64,000 nucleotides of DNA from Epiperipatus broadwayi (taxonomy: Eukaryota; Onychophora; Udeonychophora; Euonychophora; Peripatidae), in contig JAQFVV010000350.1 of the NCBI GenBank assembly GCA_028023455.1, positions 62,001 to 126,000 of the forward strand, read 5' to 3'. The stretch's first letter is position 1. The number at the start of each line of letters is the position of its first letter. Under the pieces are notes generated by a model, which saw only the letters and a list, made by a program, of their open reading frames with translations, did no database searches and was not told the origin of the DNA. The translations under genes and the position numbers were made by a program. Below are positions 26,145-39,362 of this stretch, one piece after another.

Positions 26145-26928
26145 TGTTGTGTATTTACCCACGACTCTCGAAGATGCAAATCACAATTAATTAATAACTA
26201 AAACTAAATTTAGTACTAAGGGTTTATTATAAGTTATACAAACACAAAACTAAATATATATACAAGCATAAATGTAATTAATATACAGACAAATAAATGA
26301 TCGCAGAGTTTTTAAAGTCTTAAAACACTCTTTCAATATTGTCCGACAATTACTGTCTTATTTAATGGATTGTCACTTTCCACAATGCGAGAAATAACTA
26401 CATGTTCCTCAAATTAAAACCTAAGAACCCTTTAGGCTTACATAAAACAAAATAAAATCAGGACAATATACCTTCAGATTCCAAAACATCTGGATTTATT
26501 TCCTCACAGATGACTGGTTACTGACGATACTCATTGTGAGTCCAGTAGCAGTTCACCATGACAAAGGAGAAAAAGAGTACTTAAATTTACAATCCCAAGT
26601 TTTCATAGTCTTCGGTTTAATTGTTCTCTTATCAGTAATTTTTTTATTCCTTAAAATTCCTTTGCGAAAACATTCAATTAATTTCACTTTCTGGATGTAC
26701 TATTTTCATAAGATTTTATCTTTACTCAGTTCAAAATTTGCTCTTCTGCTCTTTTCATTCACTTTGTAGAAAAATCTTAATTACATAACTCTATTCATTT
26801 TCTTTTATCTATAACTCATTCCTAAAACAGTTTCCTTTGTCATTAATTAGTACATTTAAATTTAACTTCTGGAGTATTCTTATCACTATTTTTTTATTTA
26901 AAATGTTTGTTGCAATTAAAATACTACA
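26145..26928 (-). repeat. 5' LTR of family B element
   Basis: 784 bp, beginning TGTTGTGTATTTACCC and ending ATACTACA on the + strand. Clear substitutions and small indels relative to the other LTR. Confidence 0.9.
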
Positions 26929-26933
26929 GTAAC

Positions 26934-28340
26934 ATCAGAAAGTAGCAGAATTGAAATGTGATTTGCCTGTGGACTTTTAACTCTCAAGTTTGCCACTCTA
27001 CTACTGCATTAAACCATGCAGGACTTTATATCTTATAAACTTATCAATATTTTAAAATTGTTTGATTAATATAAGAGCAGGTTAGAAAAGGTAATAAATT
27101 TTATTGTCAGAGATGAAAAAGAATAGATTGATAAAATGATCACTAGAGATAGGGTTCATCTTATTTTACAGAGTAAGATGCATAACTTTATGTTGGAAAG
27201 ATAAAGTATAAGAAATATGTAATTTTTTGGATAGCATTTGATTTAATGATCTATATAATGTTTTTATTACAAAAATAAGATCCTACTTTATAAATAGCAC
27301 TTTTGTAGTGAATTTTTAGTTAGATTGACACCTAAGGATTTAATAACTATTTATTTACATGTATAATTTATGACCATGCTGTACATAGAAATTGAAAATG
27401 ATTACAAAAATAGTTATAGAATGTTAATAAGAGATTGAATTCTGGGTTAAGGTGGGAAAAAGAAGATAAATTGATAAGATATTATGGATTAGGAATAGGA
27501 AATAATCAAAATGAATATTTGATACATTTTTGAAAAATAAAATAGAATATTAATTACTAACATATTTTTTAAAAATTCAAAAAAGATTTTATATAAGGAA
27601 ATATCAGATGATGAAAATAGATTTCAATTAGATTATGTTTTTTTTTATAAAATTGATGTTGGACCACTATTAAGAGTGTTTGTGCATTTTTTGTAGCTGA
27701 TATAGATTTAAATTATTAATTTCAGTCATTTTAGCTTATACCTTTAATCTTATACCTTTAATCCTACTTTCTTACTTTTATCTGATAACTCCTGCAACAT
27801 TTCCATAATCTCTCAAACATTATTTGCAAAAAACAATTACATCATCTTCAACATATTTTTATTTCCTTAGCTTATTATTTTAATTCACAAAATATTTTTT
27901 ATAAAACAGCTATAAAAAGATTTTTGAAATAATAAAAAGACTTAAAACCAAAAACAAATGATCCAATGGATAAATTTAACAGGAACATTTAAGAGAAGAA
28001 AAAAAAGATTTATTGGATTAAAAAAAAATAAATAAATAAATATTTGCAGTCTTATAAAGTAAATTTAAATAAAATATTTTTTGACTGTATAAAATTAAGA
28101 GATACTGAATAAGTTTATTTATAAAGTAAATAAAATAAATGGTCACTATATATACATAAAGTTCACTTTAATTGCAATTTTGTTGTAAAAATGAAAAATA
28201 GTTGTTATTAAATAAATAGATAAGAAAATGTGAGTCAAATTACATGTAGAAACAAATAAAGACAAATTTATTTAAAAATATAAATAATGTTATGTTTAGA
28301 GAGATAAATACATGTTTTATTAATTGTCATTGCTGTATGA
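26934..28340. other. AT-rich intronic DNA
   Basis: No gene. A weak tRNA-like stretch lies at 26985-27020 (see findings). The rest is poly-A/T low-complexity DNA. Confidence 0.45.
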
Positions 28341-28345
28341 TAATG

Positions 28346-31300
28346 TCATCATCATCATCAACCATTATCAATCCACTGCAGAATGAATATTTCTCCAAGT
28401 TCAAACCATCTTCTCTGATCTTTAGCTTCTTTTCTCCACATCATCCCTGCACACTTTCTTATTTCATCCATCCATCTCACATGTGGTCTTTTTCTAGGTT
28501 TTTTACAATCTGTTGGAATCCAGTTTAAGATTTCAATTGTCCATCTATTATCATCCCTTCTAGCAATATGTCCAGCCCAACTCCACTTCAGTCTTTTAAT
28601 TTTTTCAATGAGGTCAATAACTCCTGTTTGTTGTCATACCCATATATTGTGTTTTCGATCTCTTCTTGTTACTCCTAACATGCATCTCTCCATAGTTCTT
28701 TGAATGGTCTGAAGTCTCTGTATTGCTCTTCTATTAAGTATCCAAGTTCTTATCCATAAGTAAGAACTGGTAACCTTTCTTTTCAAACACATAGGCATAT
28801 TTCTTTTTAGTATCAAGTTATTTCTACCAAAAGCACTCCAACCAAGTTTAATTCTATAATTAATTTCATCCACTATGTTTCAATCTGTATTAATAATCTG
28901 ACCAAGATATTTGTAGCTGTTAACTTCTTCTAACTCATCATAATCAATCTTTGTTTTCATATTTTGAGAAAATCCATTCAACATTACTTTAGTCTTTTTG
29001 ACATTTATCTTTAGTCCTACTTGCATCTGATAACTCCTGCAACATTTCTTGCAGCTCTAAAGCATTATTTGCAAAAACAACTACATCATCTGCAAAATCT
29101 AAATGACTTAGATTTCCATTTTAATCCACAAAATACTTCTTGCAGCACTGCTGCAAAAAGTTTTGGAAATATGGAGTCACCATGTCTTACACCCTTCTCA
29201 ATGTTGGCTTTTCTAATATCATTATGTAATCCAATTGTTGCTGTTGCATTTTTATAAATATTCTTTAAAATATAACAATATCCTGGATCTATACCTTGAT
29301 GATCCAATGCTTTAATCACTGAAGAAATGTTTATAGAATCAAATGCCTTTTCATAATCTACAAATCCAAAGCATAATGGCAACTCATATTCATTTATCCT
29401 TTCTATAACTTCTCTCAAAACCTGGATATGATCTACTGTACTAAAACCACTTTTAAATCCAGCTTGTTCTCTTGGTTGGTGGAAATCCAAGGTTCTCTGT
29501 AAAGAAGTTGTAATGATCTTGGTAAAATTTTTACATAAAACTGATAAAAGGCTGATAGGTCTGTAATTTCTAATATCTTTATTACCTTTTTTAAATATTA
29601 ATATGAATACTGCATTCTTCTAATCATCTGGTACATCTTTATCATTTAGACATTTGGTATATAATTTTGCTAAAAAAAATTGTATTTTTTCATTTGCTTC
29701 TTTTAATATATTAATTATAATTCCATCATTACCTGGTTTCCTTTCTTCATAAATTTAATTGCATGTCTCACTTCTTCATTTAAAATTCTGGACAATTCAG
29801 AAGATATAATAGATATAGGAGATACTTGATCTTTATTACTATATAATTCTTGATTGATAGAACTCTTCTACACATTTCATGATGTCATCTCTCTTTTTAG
29901 TGATAGTCTCATCTTTTTTTCTTATTGCAGATATAAATTTCTTACCAATACCAAAATGTTATTTTACACTCTTGAAACTTTTATTCTTTTCTCCAGCTTT
30001 CCTTGCTAGTTCACAGTTATACTTTCTTATATCATTTTCAACTCTTTTCCGCACCATTTTACAGAATTTGAGGTATTCAATCCTTTTTAATGCATCATTT
30101 TTGTATATCTTCATATTCCTTCTTTTCTTCATAAATTCTCTAGTCTCAGTAGAAATTTTATTGGTCAATTGCTGCTTTTTTCTACCAGCTATCTTTGTTG
30201 CAGTTTTTAAAAGTGTATCAGTTATTTTCTTATTAATTTCATTCAAATCTGAATCATGTTCAAAATCTACTAATACTTGAAACCAATTTGTAAGTTCTAA
30301 TTTAAATTCATTAGAATGTTTCTGAAGATTAGGAATATCAACTGTAAATATTGTTTTTCTTAATAATTTTTGTCTCTCTAGTTTTGCATTAACACTAACT
30401 AATTGATGATCACTTCCTGTGTTAAATTTATTAAGAACATTACAATCTTGAAATATGTATTTTCTGTTAGTTAAAATATAATCCAATTCTGCTGTACCTT
30501 CATTTGGATGCTTCCATGTTCATTTCCTTTTAACATTTTTCTCAAAAAAAGAATTCATAATATAAAGTTTTTCTTTTTCTGCAAACTCCACAAGTCTATG
30601 ATCTCTCTCATTTTTTTTACCATAACTAAAATTACCTAAGCACTTTCATCTTTCATTTGTTTACCAATTCTGGCATTAAAGTCTCCCATAACAATTTTAA
30701 ATGGTTGTTTACACTGATCAAAAGCTGTTTGTACATCCATATAAAAATCTTCTACTACTTCATCACTATGAGAACTTGTTGGGGCATAAACCTGAATCAT
30801 CTGACTTGTATCTGCTATTACGTTGTATAACTAATCTTGCCACTCTGCTTGATACACCATCAATCTCCACAATGTTGTTCTTCCACTTTTTATTTATAAT
30901 GAATCCTACTCCACTCCACTTGTATTTCCAATATTTGTGCGTTTATAGTAGAATACATGTCCACTTTTAAATCAATTGTCTCTTCACCTTTTCTTCTAAC
31001 TTTGAATGTCCCATTTAATGTAAGACAGTTTTTCTAATTTTTGCAATCTTCCTTCACTTGAAAGTGATTTGCAGTTGTAAGTACCTAAATAAAAAGTCAT
31101 CATCAAATGTCAACCTGGGTCCACAACTAGGGGATTCTTAGCACCATCTGCCTTTGCCCACCAACCACTGCCTTGGTTGGTCACTTTACAGTCTCCTGAG
31201 AATAAGGGCCTTGATTTATTTTTGTCTGTCATGATTGTATATATCTATTGGAAAAATATTTATTATTTACACATACATTCATTCTGCTTTATCAGGCAAC

Positions 31301-31545
31301 TGAGAAGAAAGACCATGGTGTTTCTTGATCTTAAACTCAGAGGTAAAAAGCCAATAAAATTATCATGCTGGCTAATGCATGTTGGTGAGCAGCCCATCCA
31401 TGTTCGTATACTATATGAATAATCACATAGTATCAACAGCTGCAACAACAAGAATGTATGGGGTGAACATTAGCAATTTGCCCTGCTCGGTTCCTTTAAG
31501 GCCTCCAAGAAGAATCAAAGGGTCTCCTTTCCAGTTAATAGCAAA
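28346..31545 (-). mobile_element. RTE-like LINE, near full length (copy 1)
   Basis: About 3.2 kb on the - strand. The 3' end is a (TGA)n run, seen as TCATCATCATCATCA from 28346 on the + strand. A short 3' tail microsatellite and about 3.2 kb length are usual for RTE-clade LINEs. Order on the - strand: 5' region, apurinic-type endonuclease, reverse transcriptase, C-terminal region. The 5' boundary near 31545 is where similarity to copy 2 ends in both copies (TAGCAAA). No clear TSD was found. Confidence 0.85.
28400..31240 (-). pseudogene. RTE-like endonuclease/reverse transcriptase, broken
   Basis: Endonuclease remnants lie at 31240-29960 (DYILTNRKYIFQDCNVLN, GSDHQLVS). Reverse transcriptase is at about 29800-29086, with FVDYEKAFDSI (motif A) and RHGDSIFPKLF (motif B). 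The C-terminal part, GWSAFGRNNLIL to MERCMLGVTRRDRKHN, is at 28873-28634. There are many frameshifts and stops, for example a TGG-to-TAG change in the DDWKN segment. In this family the protein nicks the target and reverse-transcribes LINE RNA at the nick. This copy cannot do so. Confidence 0.85.
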
Positions 31546-33545
31546 TATACTAAAAGTTATATTATGTAAACTTTATATACAAGAGTTAAATGGGACATGA
31601 AAAGACATAAACTGTAATTGTAATGGTACAAATGAGAAGGATAAATATGAGATGGGAAAACATCATCATCCTCACTGAATATCATAATAGCATACTGAAA
31701 AATGTGGTAAAGAAATTAACAGTACCAGATACCACAATTGTGAGATATATTAAAATTAAGTCATCTCTCCATCATTTCACAATGGAAAACTGGACAAATC
31801 CATAAGGATGCTGGTTTCTGTATTTTAACAATATCTTTGTCCATTTTATTTTTAATTCTAAAAATCCAAGAAGATACATATTTTTGTGGAGATCAGTACA
31901 TGAATGAACATGAAATTATTTGGGATTTATGTTTGTATATTTATATTAAATGTTACATATTTATACTGATGGGTAAAATTATTATTTGGCTTAAGCAAAA
32001 AGGAAATATCACAAGTAATATTCTCATTGCTGCCTTCATTTTTATGCATTCTTGGTGAAATGAATATCAAAAACTTTTTAAAAAAGTTTGGATAAATTAT
32101 AAAAATTATTTTATCAAATCCAATGTATTAAATTCAAAATTATTTGTTATATGATGAATGATCTAGTAAAAATAAAACTTTGTATGCAGAAGTACAATGG
32201 TTATCGTGAGGATGAAGTATGACTGATTTTTTGAGTTAACAAATGAAATAAGAATTTTTTAAACATATGATACAATTAAAAATACATTTCAGAACTATAA
32301 TAAATTTGATCATTTGCTAATGATGAAAAGAGTGCAAATAAATGAGATTTCAGTAGATTTGACATTGAAAAATTAAATACTAGCAAAAAGTCTTCCTTGA
32401 TTTTTAATTACAAATTCACATAGATTATCCTCAAATCTCTGACACAGCAGTTAAGATTCTAATGTCAAGTGCTACTTAAGTAAAAAATCATTTTCAGTCT
32501 ATGTAACAATCAAAATAAAATGCTGAAATATATGTTGAACATGAAATATACTCTCAGATTGCATCAATAGATCCTGATTTTTGACATTTTGAATTAAAAT
32601 GTGCAAGCACATTTCAGCCATTAAACTTATATATTTAGCAATCATTAATAAATTAATATTTAATCTTTTCTTCTATTAAAATTCTTCATTAAAAGAAATA
32701 TACAATGAAATAATGGTTTTTTTCCCCATATAAGTTATACTAACAATCTTTTCAGTAATTTTTTTAACTTTTGTGTAAGGGGGGGGGGGAGGCTTAATAA
32801 GAATTCCTCCAAAAAAGATTATAATCTTAAGGATTTTTGGAGTCAAGAAAGTTTGAAGACCGCTATTATAATTAATTAGTCTAGTGGCAATATTGTAAAA
32901 ATAAATCAGGTTTTTTTTTTTTTAAATGGTATATATGTTTTTTTTTTCATTATCATTTATTCTGCTCATTTACTGAAAGGTGCCTATATTCCCAGTCAAT
33001 ATAATTTTAAAAATAACATGATATTTCTCATATCATTTTGTTGATAAAAAATTACTAGCAAGGAGTGCAATTCATTTAGAATTAATTTAATATTGTAATC
33101 TTTGATCATTGCATAGTTGTTTTTAAAGGTATTGCAAGAAAAGAATAGGATGTAGCATTGGATGATCAAAGTTAGTTGTTCCCACATATTTCCAGATATA
33201 TGTTGCCTGTAATGATATTTACAGTATAGTTAATAAGTACTGGAATCAGATTTTTTCTATATATAATTGTTATTGGGAAAGGCTTATGGCATAGGAGTTA
33301 GCTCTTTTATCTACTACAGATGAGAATGGGGATACTAACCATGTAAAAAAACTAAGTTATTCTTAGCTAGAGGAAGGAATGAAAATCATAAATTATCACC
33401 AAATTGTGCTATATATGGGCTATTTAAAAGCATTTTATAAGAATGATCTGGTTCAGGTTACTCAATGCATTTTTGTTATTAAGATTCTATTATTTCATTA
33501 TCATCTTTTTTGAGCATATTTTTTTAACAAATTAGGGTGCTTGTA
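31546..33545. other. AT-rich intronic DNA
   Basis: No gene. A G10 run lies at about 32780-32789. A tRNA A-box-like TGGCATAGGAGTTAGC at about 33288 suggests a decayed SINE. Confidence 0.4.
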
Positions 33546-33789
33546 TTATAGATAAAGACGCCGTAGGATGGCATCGTTTTCACGCTAAAACTATAAAATA
33601 TGAACATTCACGGGCCGTTGATTTTAATAATTTTTCTGTGCTTATTTGTAATCGAAAATAAAAACAAAACAAAATCGTCTTTTTAAAATATTATTTTTTA
33701 TTAACGTATACAATTTAAATGATAATAATAAATATAAAATAAAATCAATAAATTACAATTTGATTCGTGTTTTTTATATCGTATACTTT

Positions 33790-33965
33790 TTAAATTGTGT
33801 TACGGCTTTTTTTTATTAATTTTCTATCGGATATTTTTTTACTTGTGTTACGGTTTTTTTTTTTTATCAATTTTCTATCGGTTATTTTTTTACTTATGTT
33901 ATGGCTTTTTTTTTATCAATTTTCTATCGGTTATTTTTTTACTTGTGTTACGACTTTTTTTTGTT
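33790..33965 (+). repeat. minisatellite of about 55 bp, 3-4 copies
   Basis: The unit contains GTGTTACGG, a T run, ATCAATTTTCTATCGG and TTATTTTTTTACTT. Copies begin near 33796, 33844, 33895 and 33946. Confidence 0.8.
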
Positions 33966-34013
33966 GTTGTTTAACTAAAAAATTATAATCGTAATAAAAG
34001 TAAAAGTTGTTAC

Positions 34014-34075
34014 GGTTAGATTTAGGGTTAGTTTAGGGTTAGGCTTAGTTTTAGGGTTAGGTTTAGGGTTAGTGT
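34014..34075 (+). repeat. telomere-like TTAGGG-rich tract
   Basis: Five TTAGGG motifs in about 60 bp, spaced by TTAG or TTTAG (for example TTTAGGGTTAGTTTAGGG). It is inside the TIR element, so it is interstitial and carried by the transposon. Confidence 0.8.
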
Positions 34076-34766
34076 TCTGTTTGTTTGTAATGCTAAAATA
34101 AAAAAATTCAAAATCGTAAGAGTACTCGGACAGAAGAAAGAAACTCAAACTTTTTTAAACAACAAACAAATGTCTTCTTTACTTATTAAAAATGTTTATA
34201 ATATTTGCTTTTTATTAAATTTACAAAAAAAACCTGTACATTTGGACTTTTCTTACTGGATATTTTTCTCGTACCGCTCTTTTTTACTTCAAAAATATAC
34301 AGACGGTAGAATCTTCTTTGTCTTGTGAATGTTACTAACTGTACGTCACTTGACATGTTACCTAATTGCAACTCAATAAAAACATAGATATTCAACATTT
34401 ACCCAAATAAAAGTTCAATACAGTACGTTGTAAAAAGTCTTATAATTATTGTTTTTAAAACATCTGAACATTTCAATAGTTTAAAATAAAAAAAAATCCA
34501 ATGATAACAACATTTCAATACAATTCAAATACAAACTCTCTCATCAAGCCGTAATTATTTTATAAATTGTGCGAATTCGTAAAATTTAATTGCTGCTTAG
34601 CGACATACATGCTGTACTGTGATGCAACATAGCGGCCTGCATTCTGTAGCACAACAAAAAAGTTGTATTGTAGAAAACGCGGGTTCGAACGTGTCGGCCA
34701 CGGAAACAGCATTTTAATGTGTTTTGGCACGAAAACCGCGCCATAGAACGGCGTCTTTAGCTATAA

Positions 34767-37700
34767 GATGAGTACCCAAATTAGATTATATTATAACATG
34801 AACAAAATGTGATAATTTCAAATTAATTATATATTATTCAAACAAATTTTTATATCTAACTTTATCACATATTTGTTTGTTTCCATGGTTTTCTTAAAAT
34901 TTATGCATTGTCTTCATGATTCAACAGTATCAGTACTTTTTAGCAAGCTATGATTATGAAGGCAAGATCCTTTGAAAGCGCTATTTGTATATTTGTATTT
35001 GTATTAACAGCTTTTGGGAGCAGTTGCTCCGCACACGCACTTGTGCTTGAATATTATTATTATTATTATTATTATTATTTACTTTTCATCTTGTTAGAGA
35101 ATTGTTGGAAATAGGACACCTAAATTATTTCCAATTGGTTTGTTACAGTTTAGTTCAATATTTGCCTGTGGTGAATTTCTTGATTGCTGAATGTTTTATT
35201 GTTGATGAATGTTCTTTGCAGACAGTGATTCAGTTATTTCTAGCCCCTTTCATCATCAATTTTGAAGTCAATTACTGTCACTGAAATATAATCAATACCA
35301 TATACTTATTTATATGTAATCCCATTTTTTCACTTTGCTCTTAACTTTTTCTAAAGGCAGTTATGAAAATTTTTCTATTTTTAATTATATGAATAGAAAC
35401 ATTTAAAGTTGTTAATATTTTTTTCTGTAACCAATTTCATCATATCCTATTTTAGTTTGTAACTCCTAATTCCATATATAGATTTTTACTAAACAATAAA
35501 ATGTTCTGTTATATCCATTTGCTTAAGAATATTCATAATTTTATATGATCAATTAGATAAAATCTTTTCCATAATTAATAAAGTACATATATTTTATTTA
35601 ATATTCTCCTTTTTTTTTCTGTTATTAGCATATATTAATAGTAATTTTTTTTATTTTTCTGCTTTATGTGAAATTATTTTATCTTCAAGTCTATTTTTAT
35701 TGTAAAATTATTATTTGTACTGAATGATTTTTAGCATAATTTTACTTATATGTAGTATAAGAGATGGTGTTACATTATCTTCACACTTTGTCAAGAACTA
35801 TTTATTTATTTATTTATTAACATAATATTTAAGACACTTGTTGTGTATATATAATTGTATGTATGCTTTCTTGTAGTAAAAAACTCTTACATTTAAAAAC
35901 TGTACATATTTCATCTTTTACATTTCAAATAAAAAATTAAAATTTTCTTTATACAAAGCCCCAACTTATTTTTATTAGTAGTTAGTAGCATATATATTGA
36001 AGAAAGTTCCTTTAAAATCAACCCTTTAAGCATTGTATTCATTTATCTGACAACTGAAGTGTTTGCTATTGCATATTGTACCAGTATTGAATGAGATTGT
36101 TTACAGTGTTAATAATGATTATTATCCTCAAAAGCAGCAAAGTTTTTACTGAGCATAGAAAATGAGCAAAAATCAGCATCTGAAGCCAATATAAATTTCT
36201 AACTACTAAAGTAAGGACAAATATAATTCTTCATCAGAAATTCTGGGATCCTTATATTAATGTCAATCATCATTAATGCTATGGATGATCTGGTATTTTG
36301 AGGATATTGCTATCCATAAACTAGTTTTTATTATAAAATATTTAAATTAAAGTGAAGTATGTGGACCTTAAAGGTGATGTCAGTAATCTTAGTGCTGCTA
36401 TCCAAATAATTTCATAGAGAACCTTCTGGATATCTGCACACATACACCCACACATATACATTGCCAATATCATTATGTCCAAGCTAGCTTTGGGATCACA
36501 AGGTTCCTAAAAATTGAACAAGAGAAAATATACATTCAATTTATTTTATTATTAAATAATTTCATTGGGATAACCTACAAATTTCTTAAAACACAATTCT
36601 GATGAAATCAGTCGCATACACTGGTAATTCACAGAACTGATAGCTTCTAGAATAAAGACACCGACTAAAGAAAAGTTATTAAATAATAATGTGACAAACC
36701 TGAAGTTAATACATATAATAAATTCTCTTCATTTAATATAGAAATAATTTCACACATCACATATAATTATTATTATTATTATTCTTAATTAAATAACATT
36801 TAATTTAGATCAGTTATTCACTTACAATAATTAAACCCTTATAAAAATGATTTCAACAGAAAGAGAAAATAATTTGAATCTTTCTCACTTTTTCTTTTGA
36901 AAATCAGGAGATCCCTATACTATTCAACCAAGTAAAAAAAAAATTCAACTAAACTACTAAAAAAGATTTTTTTAATATTTTAAATTTTCTATAAAAGAAC
37001 ATTTATAAATGTAAATATGTACTTATTACAATATCTCATAACCATGGAATTTTTTTTTCTTTTTTAGTCCTGTTTTTTGTAGTTGCCTAGTTGAAAGTCT
37101 TTTTATTTGTAAATATTTTATTTCAGGTAATAATTTAATTAATCCCTTTCTTTTTGTTATAGCTTTTTCAATAGTTAATTTTCATTGACATTTTTTGTTT
37201 TGTTTGTAAGTTCATCACTCCAGTTTAACAATTATTTTCTTTTCAGGTTAACATAAGTTATGACCATCATTGAAAAATAACTTAATTTCCTCATAGATAA
37301 AGATCTTAATTGCTTTATTTTTATTTTTTGTTTTGAAAAATAAATATTTTATTTATACCCTGATTGAAAAATAATTTTTAATTTCTTTAGAGATAAAGAT
37401 CTTGATTTATTTATTTTTTAATAAAATATTCTATTTATATCCCAAATCCTAATCACTTTCTATTTTTTTTTTATTCAAAATAAAATATATAAAATAATGA
37501 ATTAAACATACACAAAAATATACCTTTTTTATTTCTTTTTTACAGCCATACCCAATAAAAATTAAATATTGATATTATTATTATTATGCCTCAGAATTTG
37601 TCACATGATCATTTTATATATGTAAATTTTTTAATAAATATAATCTAATTAAATTCTTATTTAGCAAATAAATTATCTTGCAGCTAATGTTGGAAGAAAT

Positions 37701-39160
37701 ATTTTTTCTCAATATATTAACTAATATCTTTCACTTAGATTTCAGTAAAGAGAACTTCAGTGCTATTATTTATATAATGTAGGCTACAGTTCTTCAATAT
37801 AATAAATTATGTTTTTCAAATATATTTTTCAGAAATAATTTAAATATGTAACCTTTTATATTATCACTTTGAATTAATAGAGAAAGATTATGAAAATATG
37901 TTCTTGGCCTTTTTTCTGTCATTTAATATCTATTTTATGTTATCATTTATTGCTAGGAGTTAAAATCATGTCCTTAACTTTTTGTGAAAGAGTATTATTA
38001 ATATTACAGACTTTTTATTTGAACAGAATACTACTTTCATGCTTTTTTAAATATGATTTTATGAAATATTTTATATGTATATAAATTTGAAGAATCAATA
38101 CCAACTTTTTTAGTTTTGAATGAAAAAGAATTGATTTGATTGTGATAAAAATTTTAATTTTAATGTTTTTTTTTATTTAAGCCATCGTGGTTAAATAGTA
38201 ATTAGTTCAAAAGTCAATGTAAAATATTTGTATATCTCAAAAAACATATTGTAATTATAATATGCTGATAGAATTAAACCATCTCTCCAAAATTAAAAAC
38301 AAAATGAAAGAAAAAATTGAATATGGCACTTTTAATTATCCCCATATCATACAAAAGAATTATTAAAAAGATATTAATATGTACTCCTAAATCTTTTGTT
38401 GTCAATGCTTACAGCTTTTCCCAGGTCAAGTAGTTTGGAATAGTTAATTAAACATATTTTAGTGATTTATTTATTTTTTTGGTATTTTTATTTTATATTT
38501 TTATTTAAGCTTTAAGTAGTATATCCAACCAAAAAATCCACTCTAATGATATATATAAGAAAAATCATCTGGAATTAACCCACTGCAGAGCAAAAGTGTC
38601 TCAAACAATTTTTTATAGAGAACTAGTAGAAGAGAATGCATTATTCACCAGGCTTGTCAATTTCCAAATGTTGAAAGTTTTGAAGAACTTTTTTTCTATA
38701 TATTATCTTTTTAAGAGTAGCTAGATATCCATTTATTGATTAATATTTGACAATAAATTCAAAAGATTATGATCTGGTTACTTGAAAGAAAAATTTTATG
38801 TCAGATTGGAACATGAAGAAAAAATGTTTAAATTTTACCCTTATTAAATTTGAACTCAGATTGTGGGAGTGGCAGATGGATGCATTATTATACATGTATA
38901 TAAAATAAAATAGTTATTAAAAAGTAATATGCATTGTATTTTAACAGCAGTTAAATGCAAGAGCCAAATGTAAATGAGAGGGCATATATGTCTTGTTTGT
39001 AGTTCTTTGCCTTTTAATATTATTTATTTTGTGTTTATATATATATATACAAGCATCACATTTTATATTGCAATAAAAATTACAATTGTTGTTTTAAGTA
39101 TTAGATTTGTTTTTAAACGTTGGTTATTGTAATTTTTAAAAAAAAAACTAATATTTTTTA
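34767..39160. other. AT-rich intronic DNA to the last PDE2A exon
   Basis: No gene. It holds an (ATT)n microsatellite with two hairpins before it (35003-35080), other short TAT/ATT runs (36770) and many homopolymers. Confidence 0.45.
35003..35080 (+). repeat. two small hairpins followed by (ATT)n
   Basis: GGAGCAGTTGCTCC and GCACACGCACTTGTGC are adjacent hairpins, followed by about nine ATT units (35052-35080). This looks like the 3' tail of a LINE or SINE. Confidence 0.4.
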
Positions 39161-39166
39161 TTATAG

Positions 39167-39362
39167 GATGTTGGCCAATATGTTTACAGGAGCACAGGGA
39201 ATTGAACAAGCTGTAAAACTAAATAGGTTATATTGGGCACAGATGAAAGAAGTTTATTTGGAGAAACAGAAAGCTAATGCAACTTCATCAATGGATATTT
39301 TTGAAGATGAAGAACTTGAATCTGAAGTAATAAATAGTGTTAGTAATAATGGGACTCTCTGA
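39167..39362 (+). CDS. PDE2A: PDE2A-like phosphodiesterase, last coding exon with stop
   Basis: The acceptor is TTATAG at 39161-39166. The first base G completes the split Glu codon from the exon ending at 20706, giving PVY-E-MLANMF. The exon then reads to a TGA at 39360-39362. The C-terminal residues align with the PDE2A tail: a LxxMF helix, an NRLYWAQM segment equivalent to the NREHW of mammals, then SSMDIFEDEE matching the acidic NSLDFLDEE tail. The last 15 or so residues (ESEVINSVSNNGTL) are not ones I can match to mammals. An ATG falls at the second exon position, but it is an internal Met, not a start. The intron before it is 18.5 kb and contains a complete old Gypsy element and a 3.2-kb RTE-like LINE. 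Confidence 0.88.

Larger units (their letters stand above)
21442..26928 (-). mobile_element. old Ty3/Gypsy LTR retrotransposon (family B)
   Basis: Two LTRs (21442-22213 and 26145-26928) with TG...CA ends flank a degenerate gag-pol on the - strand. The exact 5-bp duplication GTAAC lies at 21437-21441 and 26929-26933. On the - strand, AAAA and then TGGTGCCATTG follow the 5' LTR, a plausible primer-binding site starting TGG. The purine-rich GAGTGAGAAGAGGAAT precedes the 3' LTR at 22214-22229. The LTRs differ by many substitutions, so the insertion is old. It lies antisense inside the 18.5-kb PDE2A intron. Confidence 0.92.
33546..34766. mobile_element. non-autonomous DNA transposon with TIRs
   Basis: Imperfect terminal inverted repeats of about 45 bp. 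The left end reads TTATAGATAAAGACGCCGT and the right end, reverse-complemented, reads TTATAGCTAAAGACGCCGT. Both continue into a shared GGC...GTTTTC.CGC.AAAAC. There is no transposase. Inside are a minisatellite (33790-33965), telomere-like repeats (34014-34075) and a B-box-like GGTTCGAAC at 34682-34690. The target duplication is ambiguous, possibly TA. The superfamily is not assigned. Confidence 0.7.

Noticed and set aside
29879-30280. 133-codon open frame on the + strand, with a similar one at 59957-60358
   Set aside because: Both are antisense shadows of the RTE-like endonuclease and linker region on the - strand.
34680-34705. GGTTCGAAC as a possible tRNA gene
   Set aside because: It is only a B-box match. 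No foldable tRNA surrounds it, and it lies inside a TIR transposon.
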